DNA of 64,000 bases from Eucommia ulmoides (GCA_016647705.1 CM028333.1:22376243-22440242), one strand, 5' to 3'; shown: positions 42,472-55,053, counted from the stretch's first letter. Notes: generated from the sequence alone by a model not told the origin. Program-made: numbers and translations.

Positions 42472-45269
42472 TCAATTGGGTGCATGGCGGGGTCGGGATG
42501 GACATTTTCGCCTATCATGTCCAGTTTGGGAACATAAACCGCAATGATTTGTCATTGTTCTACGCGATTGATCCATCTCGTTTTGAATGCGAGTGGAATT
42601 TGGTCAACCACGATGCACAACTCGAAGTCTATCATGGTCTGGAATGAGGTTCGAAAAATTGGTCTCTGGCCAGTAGTCCTCATGAATAATCGGCCGAAAC
42701 GAAGACTCCCATGCGATGAATTGGTTTGTCATTGTATACACAGCAGCAATATAGCGGAATGCATTAACTCCACTATACTCCGTGGCCGCAAGCATATGGG
42801 AGCACGGATATCACCAAATTTTAAACTTCCCACATGCAATCAGGGTTATCTCCTAGTGTGACTTCATGAGGAATCAAGCCCCCAGTAAGAGTCTTCCTAG
42901 TTTTCACATGGAAGATCATATTCTCTCTAGAAAAAAAAATATTTAGTTGTTAAATTATGTCGTAACAATTATATGTAACGTGAAAAAATAATAATGAATA
43001 CTAAATTACCGATTGAATATTTGAATCTCGTATGTTTTAGACTTGGCTTGAGATTTCTGTATTTTATCAACGACGTTTTAGCATATACGTAACCGTCAGC
43101 TGAGTCCTTTAAAGCTTGTTGTCGACCAATATCAAAGTATTTAACCATCCTGTAGAACGTAATCTTGACGGCTGCAGTTATTGGAACATTTCTTGCACCC
43201 TTTAAACAGTTGTTAAATACCTCTGCATAATTGGTCGTCATGACTCCCCAACGCTTACCATTGTCGTGTGCCCTGGTCCATTTGTAAGGTGCATGATTGC
43301 TCAACCATGCATGCGCCTGAACATCAATCTTTTTGATCTCTTCCATGATAGCATCGTATTTTCGAATTTGTGTTGCAGCACCTGCATTCCAAGCAAGATC
43401 TTTGAGATGCTGATTTTTAGCAATCTTATTGAAATTGCTACAAAGGTGCCGCAAACAAAATCGATGATATCAGAGGGGCTCGTTATGTTGATTAAGCCAA
43501 ATATTGTCAACTGCACTAATAATGCTGGCGTGTCTATCAGATATCAATGTAACCTTAGGACGATCACCGACAATATGACGCTTAAGCATGTAGATGAACC
43601 ATCGCCAACATCGGTAATCCTCCGTCGGTACGACTGCAAAAGCCAATGGGTAGCACTTGTTGGACGACGTCATTCCTATGGCGATTAAAATCTTTCTCTC
43701 ATATTTACCATACAAATGGGTCCCGTCAATGGTGATTACAGGACGACAATAACGCCATCCGTCAACTGAAGCTTTGAATGCCCAAAATACCATGTCGAAC
43801 ATCCTATAGTCAGGCATATCAGTCGACACAGTGCTCCACTCGACAATCGTACGTGCATTATAGTGCTGCAACGCGACCATAAACTTCGGTAACTTCCGGT
43901 ATGATTCATCCCAATCTCCGAACAAGGTCTCAATGGCTTTAGATCTAGCCAACCAAGCTTTTATATAGGAGATAGTATATCCATAAGCCTCCTTCACGTA
44001 AGCCACAATGACGCCAATCTTCAATTCTGGATCCTGTTCGACTTGTCCAAGTATTAGGTTCGAAATGAGTGCAGAATCCAAATTTTTATGATCTACAGTA
44101 GTATGATTATAGAAACATGTGTGTTGCCCCTCATACTGTGTAATCTCAAACATACCGTGACTTTTTTTCCTTCCCGCCCACAACCTCCAATCGCATCCAT
44201 GCGAACAATTAATCGACTAGAGCTTCTTGTTCATTTGCGAGACATAAAACTCTTTGTTCTTTTTCAAGTGGTAAAATTTGACGGCCTGCTGGAGATGTTC
44301 CTTGTCCTTAAAGACCATACCGGTACGAAATTCGTCCATCTCCGGTGTCCAAAAATTCTTCCCCAACTTCGGCTCGTATTTCGCCAAGTCATCGTCGTCA
44401 CCCCAATCCAAGTTATTGAAAAATAAAATTACATTGTCCAACTCCAATTGCTGATTTTGACCCCCTTGCCCGCTAGGCCCAGCATCTAGATCTTCGTCTG
44501 GCTGAAACGCAACATCCGCATCTGACTCTTCTTCTGACATATCGTGGCGACTATCAATTGTATCAAAGTCACCACCATAATTACTTATGTTATCTTGCGG
44601 CGGACTACTCGGCGAATAATGGGGATGTGGAAGAGCAGAGCTGGTGCCATGACCACGGTCAATCATACTATGAGAATGATCTTGCTCTGGAATATAGGGG
44701 AGTGGGACGGTGTAATTAGACTCAAGTAATTGGGGGTGCAACATAGGAGTATTGTGGAAATGATATTGTTCTAGACTGTAAGGGGGTGGGATGGTGTAAC
44801 TAGATTGGACTGCTTGGAGAACGGTGCCGAAAAATTATCCGTCAGATTGGGTACTGTGCGGATTTAAACTCTGGGTCATTAAGCTGGTAAAATGACCACT
44901 TGGGGGAAAAAAATTTGGACCATCATCAAATGCTCGTTCTATCTCTACATACACTTCAACAGCAAGAAGGAAGGGTATATAAAGAGGTAACTCAAGCACT
45001 TGATTTAATGCTGAGTCATCCTCGATAGAAAACAAGGTATATTTATAGTTCGACCCGAAAAGAGCCATCGGCATCCTACACTTTAGTTTCAAAATTCCAG
45101 TAACCCCATCTTCAAGAACACATGGTTTTAGCGTCTCAATTAATTCATTTAAGATTGTTCCCCTATGGACAACCAAAGATTTTACAACTGATGTACTATA
45201 ACAAACTCCGAACTCCGTACCTTCCAATATTCTACCACCCCAATACAATAACAACCGAACGTGATCCAT
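42472..45269 (-). pseudogene. mudrA: mudrA-type MULE transposase, broken
   Basis: The minus strand starts at ATG 45269 with a PB1-like N-terminal region (to about 44930). An acidic linker and MuDR DNA-binding region follow (WTPEMDEFRTGMVFKDKEHL, then CSHGCDWRLWAGRK near 44190). The transposase core has VITIDGTHLYGKYE (first Asp, near 43730) and LISDRHASI (second Asp, near 43540), and a helical region to 43010. An intron probably lies at about 43007-42925. The SWIM zinc finger (CGKFKIW...YPCSHMLAA, near 42810) and a C-terminal zinc knuckle (CGLCSQTGHDRRKC, near 42520) end it. Lesions are in-frame stops near 44836, 44218 and 43468, plus a frame shift and stop in the SWIM finger. It would cut and join element ends in the nucleus if intact. 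Confidence 0.92.
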
Positions 45270-45640
45270 TTCAAGCGGCTATCATTTGACAAGGCAAAAC
45301 AAAACAAGAAAATAATATCGTTAACTAAAACTCAATCACAAAAGTATGTTGGTTTATAGTGTTCATTTTTTATGGGTTAGAGTAATTTATTTTCAATCCT
45401 TAATATTTTACTTATTTTGAATTTATTCAATAATTATTTTAACTTTAACTCTAAATCGAATATAAATTCCACGTCAAGCTTATATCAACTAAATAGATTC
45501 AATTAATTTGAGGAATGAAAGTGCACAATTTGTACATCATATTCCAATGTTTGTAGTGTTAATTTTTTATGGATTTCAGTAATTTATTTTCAATCTTAAC
45601 ATTTTACTTACCAATATAACAAGTTTAATAAACTAACCAA
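45270..45640 (-). other. mudrA upstream region with possible splice acceptor
   Basis: Just before the ATG the minus strand reads TCAAATGATAG|CCGCTTGAA, a possible acceptor at 45279. The rest is AT-rich and leads into the right tandem array. The acceptor is weaker than that of the mobile-domain gene. Confidence 0.4.
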
Positions 45641-48600
45641 AAATTATTTTATATAAGTTTAAACAAATACATTTTAAATTAAATAACGAAATTCAAAAAA
45701 TGAAATAAATTAACAAATTAAACAAAGAATAGGTATTTTAATTTTATATTTTTCTAATTATCAACTTTTCAGGGGCCAAAATGTATATTTTTAATTAAAT
45801 AGCTAAATTAGAAAAGTAAACTAACTAAAAATGTAATATGTTGATTTATATTTTCCTACATATGTGAAAGGGGCGAAAGTGTAATTTTTAATTTAACAAC
45901 TAAATTAAACAAATAATAGGTATTTTAATTTTATATTTTTCTAATTATCAAAATTTAAGGGGCCAAAGTGTATATTTTTAATTAAATAGCTAAATTAGAA
46001 AATTAAACTAACTAAAAATGTAATATGATGATTTATATTTTCCTACACATGTGAACGGGGCGAAAGTGTAATTTTTAATTTAACAACTAAATTAACAAAT
46101 TAAACAAAATAATAGGTATTTTAATTTTATACTTTTCTAATTATCAAAATTTAAGGGGCCAAAGTGTATATTTTTAATTAAATAGTTAAATTAGAATATT
46201 AAACTAACTAAAAATGTAATATGTTGATTTATATTTTCCTACACATGTGAACGGGGCGAAAGTGTGATTTTTAATTTAACAACTAAAATAAATAATAGGT
46301 ATTTTAATTTTATATTTTTCTAATTATCAAAATTTAAGGGGCCAAAATGTATATTTTTAATTAAATAGCTAAATTAGAAAATTAAACTAATTAAAAATGT
46401 AATATGTTGATTTATATTTTCCTACACATGTGAAAGGGGCGAAAGTGTAATTTTTAATTTAACAACTAAATTAAACAAATAATAGGTATTTTAATTTTAT
46501 ATTTTTCTAATTATCAAAATTTAAGGGGCCAAAGTGTATATTTTTAATTAAATAGTTAAATTAGAAAATTAAACTAACTAAAAATGTAATATGTTGATTT
46601 ATATTTTCCTACACATGTGAAAGGGGCGAAAGTGTAATTTTTAATTTAACAACTAAATTAACAAATTAAATAAATACATTTTAAATTAAATAACGAAATT
46701 AAAAAATGAAACTAACTAACAATTTATTTTAAAACAATAGGTTGAATATTTAATATTTTTCTAATTGAAAAAATTTCAAGGGCCAAAGTGTATATTTTCC
46801 TACACATGTGAAAGGGGCGAAAGTATAATTTTTAATTTAATAACTAAATTAACAAATTAAACAAAATAATAAGTATTTTAATTTTATATTTTTCTAATTA
46901 TCAAATTTTTACGGGCCATAGTGTATATTTTTAATTAAATAGCTAAATTAAAAAATTAAACTAACTAAAAATGTAATATGTTGATTTATATTTTCCTACA
47001 CATGTGAAAGGGGCGAAAGTGTAATTTTTAATTTAACAACTAAATTAACAAATTAAATAAATACATTTTAAATTAAATAACGAAATTAAAAAATGAAACT
47101 AACTAACAATTTATTTTAAAACAATAGGTTGAATATTTAATATTTTTCTAATTGAAAAAATTTCAAGGGCCAAAGTGTATATTTTTCTACACATGTGAAC
47201 AGGGCGAAAGTGTAATTTTTAATTTAACAACTAAAATAAATAATAGGTATTTTAATTTTATATTTTTCTAATTATCAAAATTTAAGGGGCCAAAGTGTAT
47301 ATTTTTAATTAAATAGCTAGATTAGAAAATTAAACTAACTAAAAATGTAATATGTTGATTTATATTTTCCTACACATGTGAAAGAGGCGAAAGTGTAATT
47401 TTTAATTTAACAACTAAATTAACAAATTAAATAAATACATTTTAAATTAAATAACGAAATTGAAAAATGAAACTAACTAACAATTTATTTTAAAAAAATA
47501 GGTTGAATATTTAATATTTTTCTAATTGAAAAAATTTCAAGGGCCAAAGTGTATATTTTTCTACACATGTGAAAGGGGCGAAAGTTTAATTTTTAATTTA
47601 ACAATTAAATTAAACAAATAATAGGTATTTTAATTTTATATTTTTCTAATTATCAAAATTTAAGGGGCCAAAGTGTATATTTTTAATTAAATAGTTAAAT
47701 TAGAAAATTAAACTAACTAAAAATGTAATATGTTGATTTATATTTTCCTACACATGTGAAAGGGGCGAAAGTGTAATTTTTAATTTAACAACTAAATTAA
47801 CAAATTAAATAAATACATTTTAAATTAAATAACGAAATTAAAAAATGAAACTAACTAACAATTTATTTTAAAACAATAGGTTGAATATTTAATATTTTTC
47901 TAATTGAAAAAATTTCAAGGGCCAAAGTGTATATTTTCCTACACATGTGAAAGGGGCGAAAGTGTAATTTTTAATTTAACATCTAAATTAAACAAATAAT
48001 AGGTATTTTAATTTTATATTTTTCTAATTATCAAAATTTAAGGGGCCAAAGTGTATATTTTTAATTAAATAGCTAAATTAAAAAATTAAACTAACTAAAA
48101 ATGTAATATGTTGATTTATATTTTCCTACACATGTGAAATGGACTAAAGTCTAATTTTTAATTTAAAAACTAAATTAACAAATAAAACAAAATAATAGGT
48201 ATTTTAGTTTTATATATTTCTATTTATCAAAATTTCAGGGGCCAAAGTGTATTTTAATTAAATAGCTGAATTAGAAAATTAAACTAACTAAAAATGTAAT
48301 ATATTGATTTATAATTTCGTACACATAGGGCGAAAGTGTAATTTTTAATTTAACAACTAAATTAACAAATTAAATAAATACATTTTAAATTAAATAACAA
48401 AATTCAAAAATGAAACTAACTAACAATTTATTTTAAAACAATAGGTTGAAAATTTTATATTTTTGTAATTGAAAAAATTTCAGGGGCCAAAGTGTATATT
48501 TTTGTACACATGTGAAAGGAGACAAAGTATAATTTTTAATTTAACAACTAAATTAACAAATTAAACTAACCAACTAATTAAACAACTAAACCAACAAATT

Positions 48601-48920
48601 AAATTAACATAACAAACAAACTAACTAATAATTTATTTTAAAATAATATATTAAAAATTTATATTTTTCTAGTTGTTAAACTTTTAGGGGTCAAAGTGCA
48701 TTTTTTTTTAATTAAATAGCTCGAGTAAAAAATTAAACTAACTAACTAACATTTTTTTTTAAATAATATATTATTTTATATTTTATTAAACATGTGAAAA
48801 TGACCAAAGTATAATTTTTAATTCAACAATTAAATTAACAAATTAAACTAACCAACTAACTAAAAAATAAAGGTAAAAAATATACTAATTAAATTAACAA
48901 ATAAATTAAAAAAACGTTAA
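45641..48920 (-). repeat. Right tandem array of the MULE (3.3 kb)
   Basis: Same unit family as 31880-37988 but in inverse orientation, with the same two unit kinds (complement of the ACTTTCGCCCC and ACTTTGGCCC segments). It is about half as long as the left array. With the terminal repeats, the arrays make the element a giant imperfect inverted repeat with a 7-kb loop. Confidence 0.93.
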
Positions 48921-48932
48921 AAATATACTAAC

Positions 48933-49066
48933 CTTTGAATAGAGGAGTAGAAGTCTGAATAGAAGAAGTGTAACTAGAACAAAAAATATCAAAATGAAGA
49001 ACAAATGAGAGAAGGAGCAAATGAAGAAGTGTAAATTTTAATGAAATCCGGCAAGTGATATTTATA
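48933..49066 (-). promoter_or_regulatory. Promoter and leader exon in the right terminal repeat
   Basis: Inverse of the left structure: TATAAATA at 49066-49059 on the minus strand, a CT-rich leader, and CTATTCAAAG|GTTAGT with the donor at 48932-48931. Its downstream gene is mudrA. Box, leader and donor are kept in both repeats even though the outer hairpins differ in number, which argues for function. Confidence 0.6.
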
Positions 49067-49558
49067 GGCGAAATTGTGCACATATACCGAGTTTTTTTAA
49101 AATTTCAAATTAAAGTATACCTATAAAGTATACCTATAGACTATATAGGCAAAAGAAGGTAGCCTAAAAGGCTGCCTTCTTTTCTTGCAGCTTTGGCCGA
49201 TCGTTTGACCAGCCAAAGCAGACGGCGACCAGCCGTGAAGTGATCCCGCCCTTCACAAGGGCGGGATCACATTTAAAAAAAAAAAAAAAAAAAATTAATT
49301 TGATCCCGCCCTTGTGAAGGACGTGATCAAATAAAAAAAAAAAAAATTAACTGATCCCGCCCTTGTGAAGGGCGAGATCAAATTAAATTATTTTTTTTTA
49401 TCCTGCCGTTCACAAGCGCGGGATCAAAAAAAATAAAAAATAAAAAAAAATTCAATTTCGCCCTTCACAAGGGCGAAATGCATTAGACCGGTAAATAAGT
49501 TAAAAGGTATTCTGTTTCAGTATTTTTTTTTTTTAATATTTAATAGGTAAACAACTCT
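48933..49558 (-). repeat. Right terminal inverted repeat of the MULE
   Basis: Contains five palindromes with CGCCCTT-type arms (49240-49475), one more than the left repeat. The outermost has changed arms (TTTCGCCCTT). A segment absent from the left (about 49476-49530) adjoins it. The hairpins with AGAAGGTAGCCT and TTTGGCC arms (49147-49222) match the left but have extra mismatches. Ends GGTAAACAACTC at 49558. Confidence 0.9.
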
Positions 49559-49641
49559 ATTCGTTACCCTTGATGTCACGTCAAAAAAAAAATGTTGCTT
49601 AGTTTTACGTCCCTAGCATGGACGTTTCAAGAATTCCGGCT

Positions 49642-51117
49642 TTATCCTTCAACGAGGGAGATATTCTCCACAACTCGCTCTTCATTTTTGAAGTAATGCT
49701 TGATCCGCTCCCCGTTGACTCGGAAAGTACGTCCGTCTTCGGCTTCTAGCTCGATAGCTCCAAAAGGATAGATATGCTTGATCCGGAACGGTCCAAACCA
49801 CTGAGACTTCAACTTTCCGGGAAAGAGCCTCAGCCTTGAATTAAACAATAAGACTTGTTGGCCCGGACTGAACTCCCTCCGGACTATCATTTTGTCATGC
49901 CATCTCTTCATTTTTTCTTTGTAGAGCTTGGCATTCTCATAAGCCTCGTGCCGGAATTCCTCCATTTCATTTAATTAGAGGAGACGTTGCGCACCAGAAG
50001 CTTTTATGTCAAAATTGAGTTTCTTGATCGCCCATAATGCACGGTGCTCCAATTCAACGGGCAAATGGCAAGCTTTCCCAAACACCAATCGATACGGCAA
50101 CATACCGATCGGTGTTTTAAAAGCCGTGCGATACGCCCATAAAGCATCATCAAGCTTCACTGCCCAATCCTTGCGATTTGTATAAACCGTCTTTTCCAGA
50201 ATGAGCTTGATCTCACGGTTTGAAACTTTCGCTTGGCCATTTGTCTGTGGGTGGTATGGTAGCGCCACCTTGTGCCTCACTCCATACTTTGCCAACAAGG
50301 CATTGAGCATTTTGTTACAGAAGTGGATCCCCTCATCACTGATTAAGGCTCGAGGTGTCCCGAATTGTGTCATGACATTATGTTGAAGGAACTTTAACAC
50401 CACTTTGGCATCATTAGTAGGTGTTGCCACGGCCTCGACCCATTTGGACACATAATCCACCGCTAGCAGAATATACTCCTTGCCAAATGAGGGCGGAAAT
50501 GGCCCCATGAAATCCAATCCCCACACGTCAAACAACTTAAGCTCAAGAATTGACGTCAGTGGCAGTTCATGCCTCCTTGATATGTTACCTACCCTTTGAC
50601 ATCTATCACAGGTTTTTACAAACGTATATGAATCTTTAAACAAAAAGGGCCAGTAAAAACCTGATTGCAGTACTTTTGATGCCGTGCGAGTCGCACCGAA
50701 ATGGCCGCCACAAGGTGATGAATGGTAATGGTAGAGAATACTAGCCATTTCCTCTTCCGGAACATATCTCTGGATCACCTGATCAGCACATTTCTTGAGT
50801 AGCAACGGCTCGTCCCACAGATAGTACTTAGTATCAAAAAGAAATTTCTTCCTTTGTGCATATGTCAAGTCATGTGGTAACACGCCACATGCAAGATAAT
50901 TAACAATGTCAACATACCACGGAAGTGCATTTTCTACTGAAAAGAGTTGTTCATCAGGGAACACTGCCGTGATATTAGACTCGTCACCAACGTCTTCTTG
51001 AATCAACCTCGACAAATGGTTGGCAATAACGTTCTCACTCCCCTTTTTGACCCTTATCTTCACATCAAACTCTTGTAATAAGAGAATCCACCTAATCAAC
51101 CTTGGCTTGGCATCTTT
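49642..51117 (-). pseudogene. pol: Athila-1 integrase (with end of RNase H linker)
   Basis: The minus-strand frame 51099-49975 starts in the linker after RNase H. The HHCC zinc finger ([12 protein letters not shown]...CDRCQR) lies near 50750-50600. The core has [11 protein letters not shown] and ISDEG. The third catalytic position, normally Glu in QTNGQxExxNR, is Lys here (QAKVSNRE, near 50230). After a stop at 49972-49974 the C-terminal domain continues from 49965 to 49642 (GPFRIKHIYPFGAIEL and a GERIKHYF end). A stop also separates it from RT at 51118. The Lys change would abolish strand transfer even without the stops. Confidence 0.93.
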
Positions 51118-52578
51118 CTAAGCAAATAAGTACCGGATAGCCGCGTGATCTGTGTAGATGATCACTTTTGACCCAATGATGTATGAACGAAACTTATCAC
51201 AAGCAAAGACCACCGCTAGCATTTCTTTCTCCGTTGTGGTGTAATTCTCCTGGGCGTCATTCAATGTTTTGCTTGCATAATAGATCGAGCGGAAGATCTT
51301 CTCCTTCCGTTGGCCTAACACCGCGCCAACAGCATAGTCACTCGCATCGCACATTATCTCAAATGGCATTTCCCAATCCGGAGTGACCATTATTGGAGCC
51401 GAGATCAACTTCTCCTTTATCGCCATACAAGTTTCATTGAATTCAAACAAAGTATCCTTCTCAAGAAGGTGACATAGTGGCTTCACCGTCTTCGAGAAGT
51501 CCTTAATAAAGCGCCGGTAAAAGTCGGCATGCCCCAAGAAACTTTGAACTCCTTTCACATTTATTGGTGGCGGAAGCTTCTCAATCGTTTTTATCTTTGC
51601 TCGGTCCACCTCAAGCCCCTTGGCAGAGACTCTATGACCTAAGACGATCCCCTCTTTAACCATAAAGTGGCACTTTTCCCAATTTAGAACCAAATTCTTT
51701 TCTTCACATCGGTCAAGAACAAGCGCCAGATTGTAGAGACAGTGATCAAAGGACGATCCAAAGACTGAGAAGTCATCCATAAATATTTCCATTTTCTCCT
51801 CCACCATATCAGAAAATATCGCCATTATACACCGTTGGAAAGTTGCTGGTGCATTGCAAAGGACAAATGGCATACGTCGATATGCAAACGTTCCATACGG
51901 GCATGTGAAAGTTGTCTTCTCTTGGTCCTCTGGTGTAATGGCTATTTGATTGTAACCGGAATAGCCATCAAGGAAGCAGTAGTACTCATAACCGGATAAA
52001 CGATCTAGCATTTGATCAATGAAAGGAAGAGGAAAATAATCTTTCCTCGTTGCCTTATTTAATCTCCGATAATCAATACATACACGCCACCCTGTGATGG
52101 TCCGTGTCGGAATAAGGTCATCTTTTTCATTCTTTACTACCGTCATGCCTCCTTTCTTTGGCACTACTTGCATCGGGCTCACCCACTCACTGTCGGATAT
52201 GGCGTATATAATCCCCGCATTTAATAGCTTCAACACCTCCGCTCTCACCACTTCCTTCATAGCCGAATTTAGCCGCTGTTGATGTTCAATGGAGGGTTTG
52301 AACGTATCCTCCATCAAAATCTTATGCATGCACACCGACGGACCAATTCCCTTGATATCCGAAATAGACCACGCAAAAGCGGATCGGTGCCGCTTCAAGA
52401 TTCTTAGTAACTTACTCTCCTCTTCTTCTGTCAGAGTTAATGAAATTATAACTGGATCGGTCAAATTCTCTCCCAAAAGGATATACCAAAGGTGTTCCGG
52501 TAATTGCTTGAGTAATAACCCACCGTGAGGCGAATTTGATTTCTCGGAAAAGTCTTCAACTTGTTCAATCTCCGCCAC
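51118..52578 (-). pseudogene. pol: Athila-1 reverse transcriptase and RNase H
   Basis: 486 codons open on the minus strand. RT motifs run in order: RVCIDYRRLNKATRKDYFPL, FLDGYSGYNQI, MPFVLCNAPATFQRC (Val replaces the usual Gly) and the catalytic IFMDDFSVFG. RNase H has MCDASDYAVGAVLGQ, TTTEKEMLAVV and IYTDHAAIRYL, so D, E and D are present. Both joints to the neighbouring domains are single stop codons (52606-52608 upstream, 51118-51120 downstream). The domain itself is uninterrupted, which marks a young copy. It would copy element RNA into DNA in cytoplasmic particles. Confidence 0.95.
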
Positions 52579-52605
52579 ATGAATAGGATAATCTACGTCT
52601 TTCGG

Positions 52606-53997
52606 TTAAGCGTCAATAGCCAGCACGTATTCCACCACATCAAGGTCCGTGGTAGAGCATCCCTCACCAAGATCCCCCATAGATAAGGACTTTGTGAGAG
52701 TGTACTCTAAGGAATCCATATCCATGTTTGCAAGAAAGAACTCCCGCACGCAAGAGTCTACAACATCAACTCGATTGCATTTGGGAGATTCATCCGGAAA
52801 GTTCATAGTATTAAAAATGTTGAACCTTATTTCTTCATCATTTACTCTTAATGTCAAATTGCCATTATGCATATCTATTAAGGCCTTTCCCGTTACAAGG
52901 AAAGGTCTTCCAAGGATGATCGGGATCTCTCGATCTTCTTCCATCTCAAGTACCATGAAATCCACCGGAAAAATAAATTTGTCCACTTTTACCAACACAT
53001 CTTCAATGATCCCCTTAGGATAGGTTAGAGAACGATCCGCCATTTGAAGAGATATAGTCGTAGGCTTTGCACTTCCGAGTCCTAACTTCCGATAAACGGA
53101 AGAAGGCATCAAATTGATGCTTGCCCCTAGATCACAAAATGCCTTATCGAAATGAGATTTCCCGATAGTACACGAAATCGTGAAACTACCCGGATCCTTT
53201 AATTTAGTAGGTAGCTTTCTCTGTAGTATTGCACTACACTCTTCAGTTAGCTTCACCGTTTCATAATCCTCCAACTTACACTTCTTTGTCATGATATCCT
53301 TCAAGAACTTGCCATAGTTGGGCATTTGTTCCAATGCATCCGCGAAAGGTATGCTGATGTGGATTTTCTTGAAGATTTCAAGAAATTTTTCGAATTGAAC
53401 ATCCAACTGCCTCTTTTGGAACCTTTGAGGATATGGAAATGGTGTAACTAGAATCGGCGGATTCTCTAAAAATGTTACTCTTCCCGGTATCACCCTTTCA
53501 TCTCTTCTTCTCTCCTCAACTTTCTCCTTGTTGCTACTCCCAATAACGTCTTCTTCACTCAGCTTCTCCTTTCCTTCATCAGCCTTTTCCTCAACTTTTT
53601 CCTCCACACAAGTTCTTGGTTCATCATCCGGAAACTCACGACTCACAGCTGGCTCAGTTTTCATAGGCCTCCTCACTTTCACGTCTCTGTCGCTCCTCAA
53701 CTTAATCACCTTCCATTCCCGAGGGTTGGTTTCCGTGTTGCTTGGAAACTTCCCCTTTTGTTGTTCTTGAATTGCCCTAGCAAGTTGCGCGATTTGAGTT
53801 TCAAGAGCCTTCACCATGGCATTAGTGTTGGTACACGTGGTATCAATAGAGTCCAGCCGTGTTTCATGTTTGTTCAGGCGATTATGCATCTCACGCATCA
53901 TAGTCTGCGTCTCTTTCATAAATGATCCCAGAACTTCATCCAAATTTGGCTTCGGATTGTGCATTGGCGGTTGTTGCATTTGGCGATTAGCTTGCAT
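52606..53997 (-). pseudogene. gag-pro: Athila-1 Gag C-terminal part and protease
   Basis: 463 codons open on the minus strand. First come a coiled-coil-like segment (MHNRLNKHETRLDSIDTTC) and a charged Glu/Lys-rich linker. An NPPI segment and YPQRFQKRQLDVQFEKFLEI follow, then the retropepsin with AFCDLGASINLMP, the Athila-type active site. The flap and an IILGRPFL segment come near 52920. The open frame stops at 52606 only by one codon. Its upstream neighbour is the broken Gag N-terminal part. Confidence 0.93.
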
Positions 53998-54002
53998 TGG
54001 AT

Positions 54003-55053
54003 ATCCCGAAGATTAATTTCCATACCCCGGAGGTGGTCGTAAAGTGTTCTGATTATTCGCATATGAAAAGTTCTCATGATTACAAAGTCCGGGATTGTAG
54101 TGAGTTGGAATGTTGGTAGCCGGCCTGAAAGTGTAAGCACGGTTGTTCAGAAAATGGCATTCCTCAAACTCGTTATCCAATCCGGACTAAGAACTACTTG
54201 CCGCTATTTCCTCCCCTTGATTCGACAAAGCACCTTTTGTAGACAAGGCGACTAATTGGTCCGAGAGCTTGGACACTTGGGCCGATAACGTTGAAATATG
54301 GTCAGATTCTTGAATAGAAGTGACCCGTCTTCCCGTGTTTCTCTCATTCAGCCATTGATAGTTATTAGCCACCATCTTCTCCAATAACGCATTTGCTTCG
54401 GTTGGGGTTTTGGACAATAATGATCCCCCGGAGGCCGCATCGACTATCGTTCTTGTCTGGTCGTCCAACCCGTTATAGAATAATTGGGTTTGAAACCAAT
54501 CTTGATAACCGTGTTGGGAGCACCTTCTCAATAAGTCTTTAAACCTCTCTCATGCTTCAAATAGTGGCTCGAAATCTCTCTAACGAAACTGCGCAATTTC
54601 GCCTCGGAGTTAAGACGTCTTCGAGGGTGGGAAGAACTTAGTAAGGAACCTTTGTACAAGGTCCTACTAAGTGTTAATACTCCCCGACTGAATCGATTGA
54701 AACCATCCCCTTGCTCGGTCTCATAAAAAGAATGGAAATAACCTCAGCCTTATCACATCTTCGGCGACTCCGTTGATTTTTACGGTGTCACAGATTTCCA
54801 GAAAAGTAGCCAAGTGTACGTTGGGATCTTCGTGAAGATTCCTTCCATATTGGTTCTGCTGAACCATGTTGATTAAGGCGGGTTTCAACTCGAAGTTATT
54901 AGCTTGGATCGGCTGCCTCCGGATCCCTGAATAATTGTCCAACATAAGGGGCCGATAATAATCTCGAAGGACTCGTTGTGTCCTCTCATGCTCCGGAGGC
55001 TGAAGTGCTTACGGCTCTGGTGGTTACGAAATATTCTCATGTCCACCGGCCAT
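54003..55053 (-). pseudogene. gag: Athila-1 Gag N-terminal part
   Basis: ATG at 55053 (MAGGHEN) is followed by stops within 14 codons. The frame then runs through the FELKPALINMVQQNQ...EDPNVHLATFLEIC segment (54880-54800), a frame shift near 54722 and further stops (54680-54540). It continues with GLDDQTRTIVDAASGG and ANALLEKMVANNYQW (54480-54360). At least six lesions are present, many as stop codons arising by C-to-T or G-to-A change, against four in the whole of pol. Confidence 0.88.

Larger units (their letters stand above)
31310..49558. mobile_element. 18.2-kb Mutator-like element with plant mobile domain gene
   Basis: Ends are GAGTTGTTTACCTATTAAAT on the left and its inverse on the right. 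They are flanked by TATTCATTAC (31300-31309) and TATTCGTTAC (49559-49568), a 9-10-bp duplication with one mismatch, as made by Mutator transposases. Long terminal inverted repeats continue inward through GC-rich hairpins and a promoter-like segment into tandem arrays of opposite orientation. Inside are a plant-mobile-domain gene (+), mudrA (-) and two small ORFs (-). It sits in the 3' untranslated region of Athila-1. The transposase is broken, so this copy is not autonomous now, but its gene content looks like that of a formerly complete element. Confidence 0.93.
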
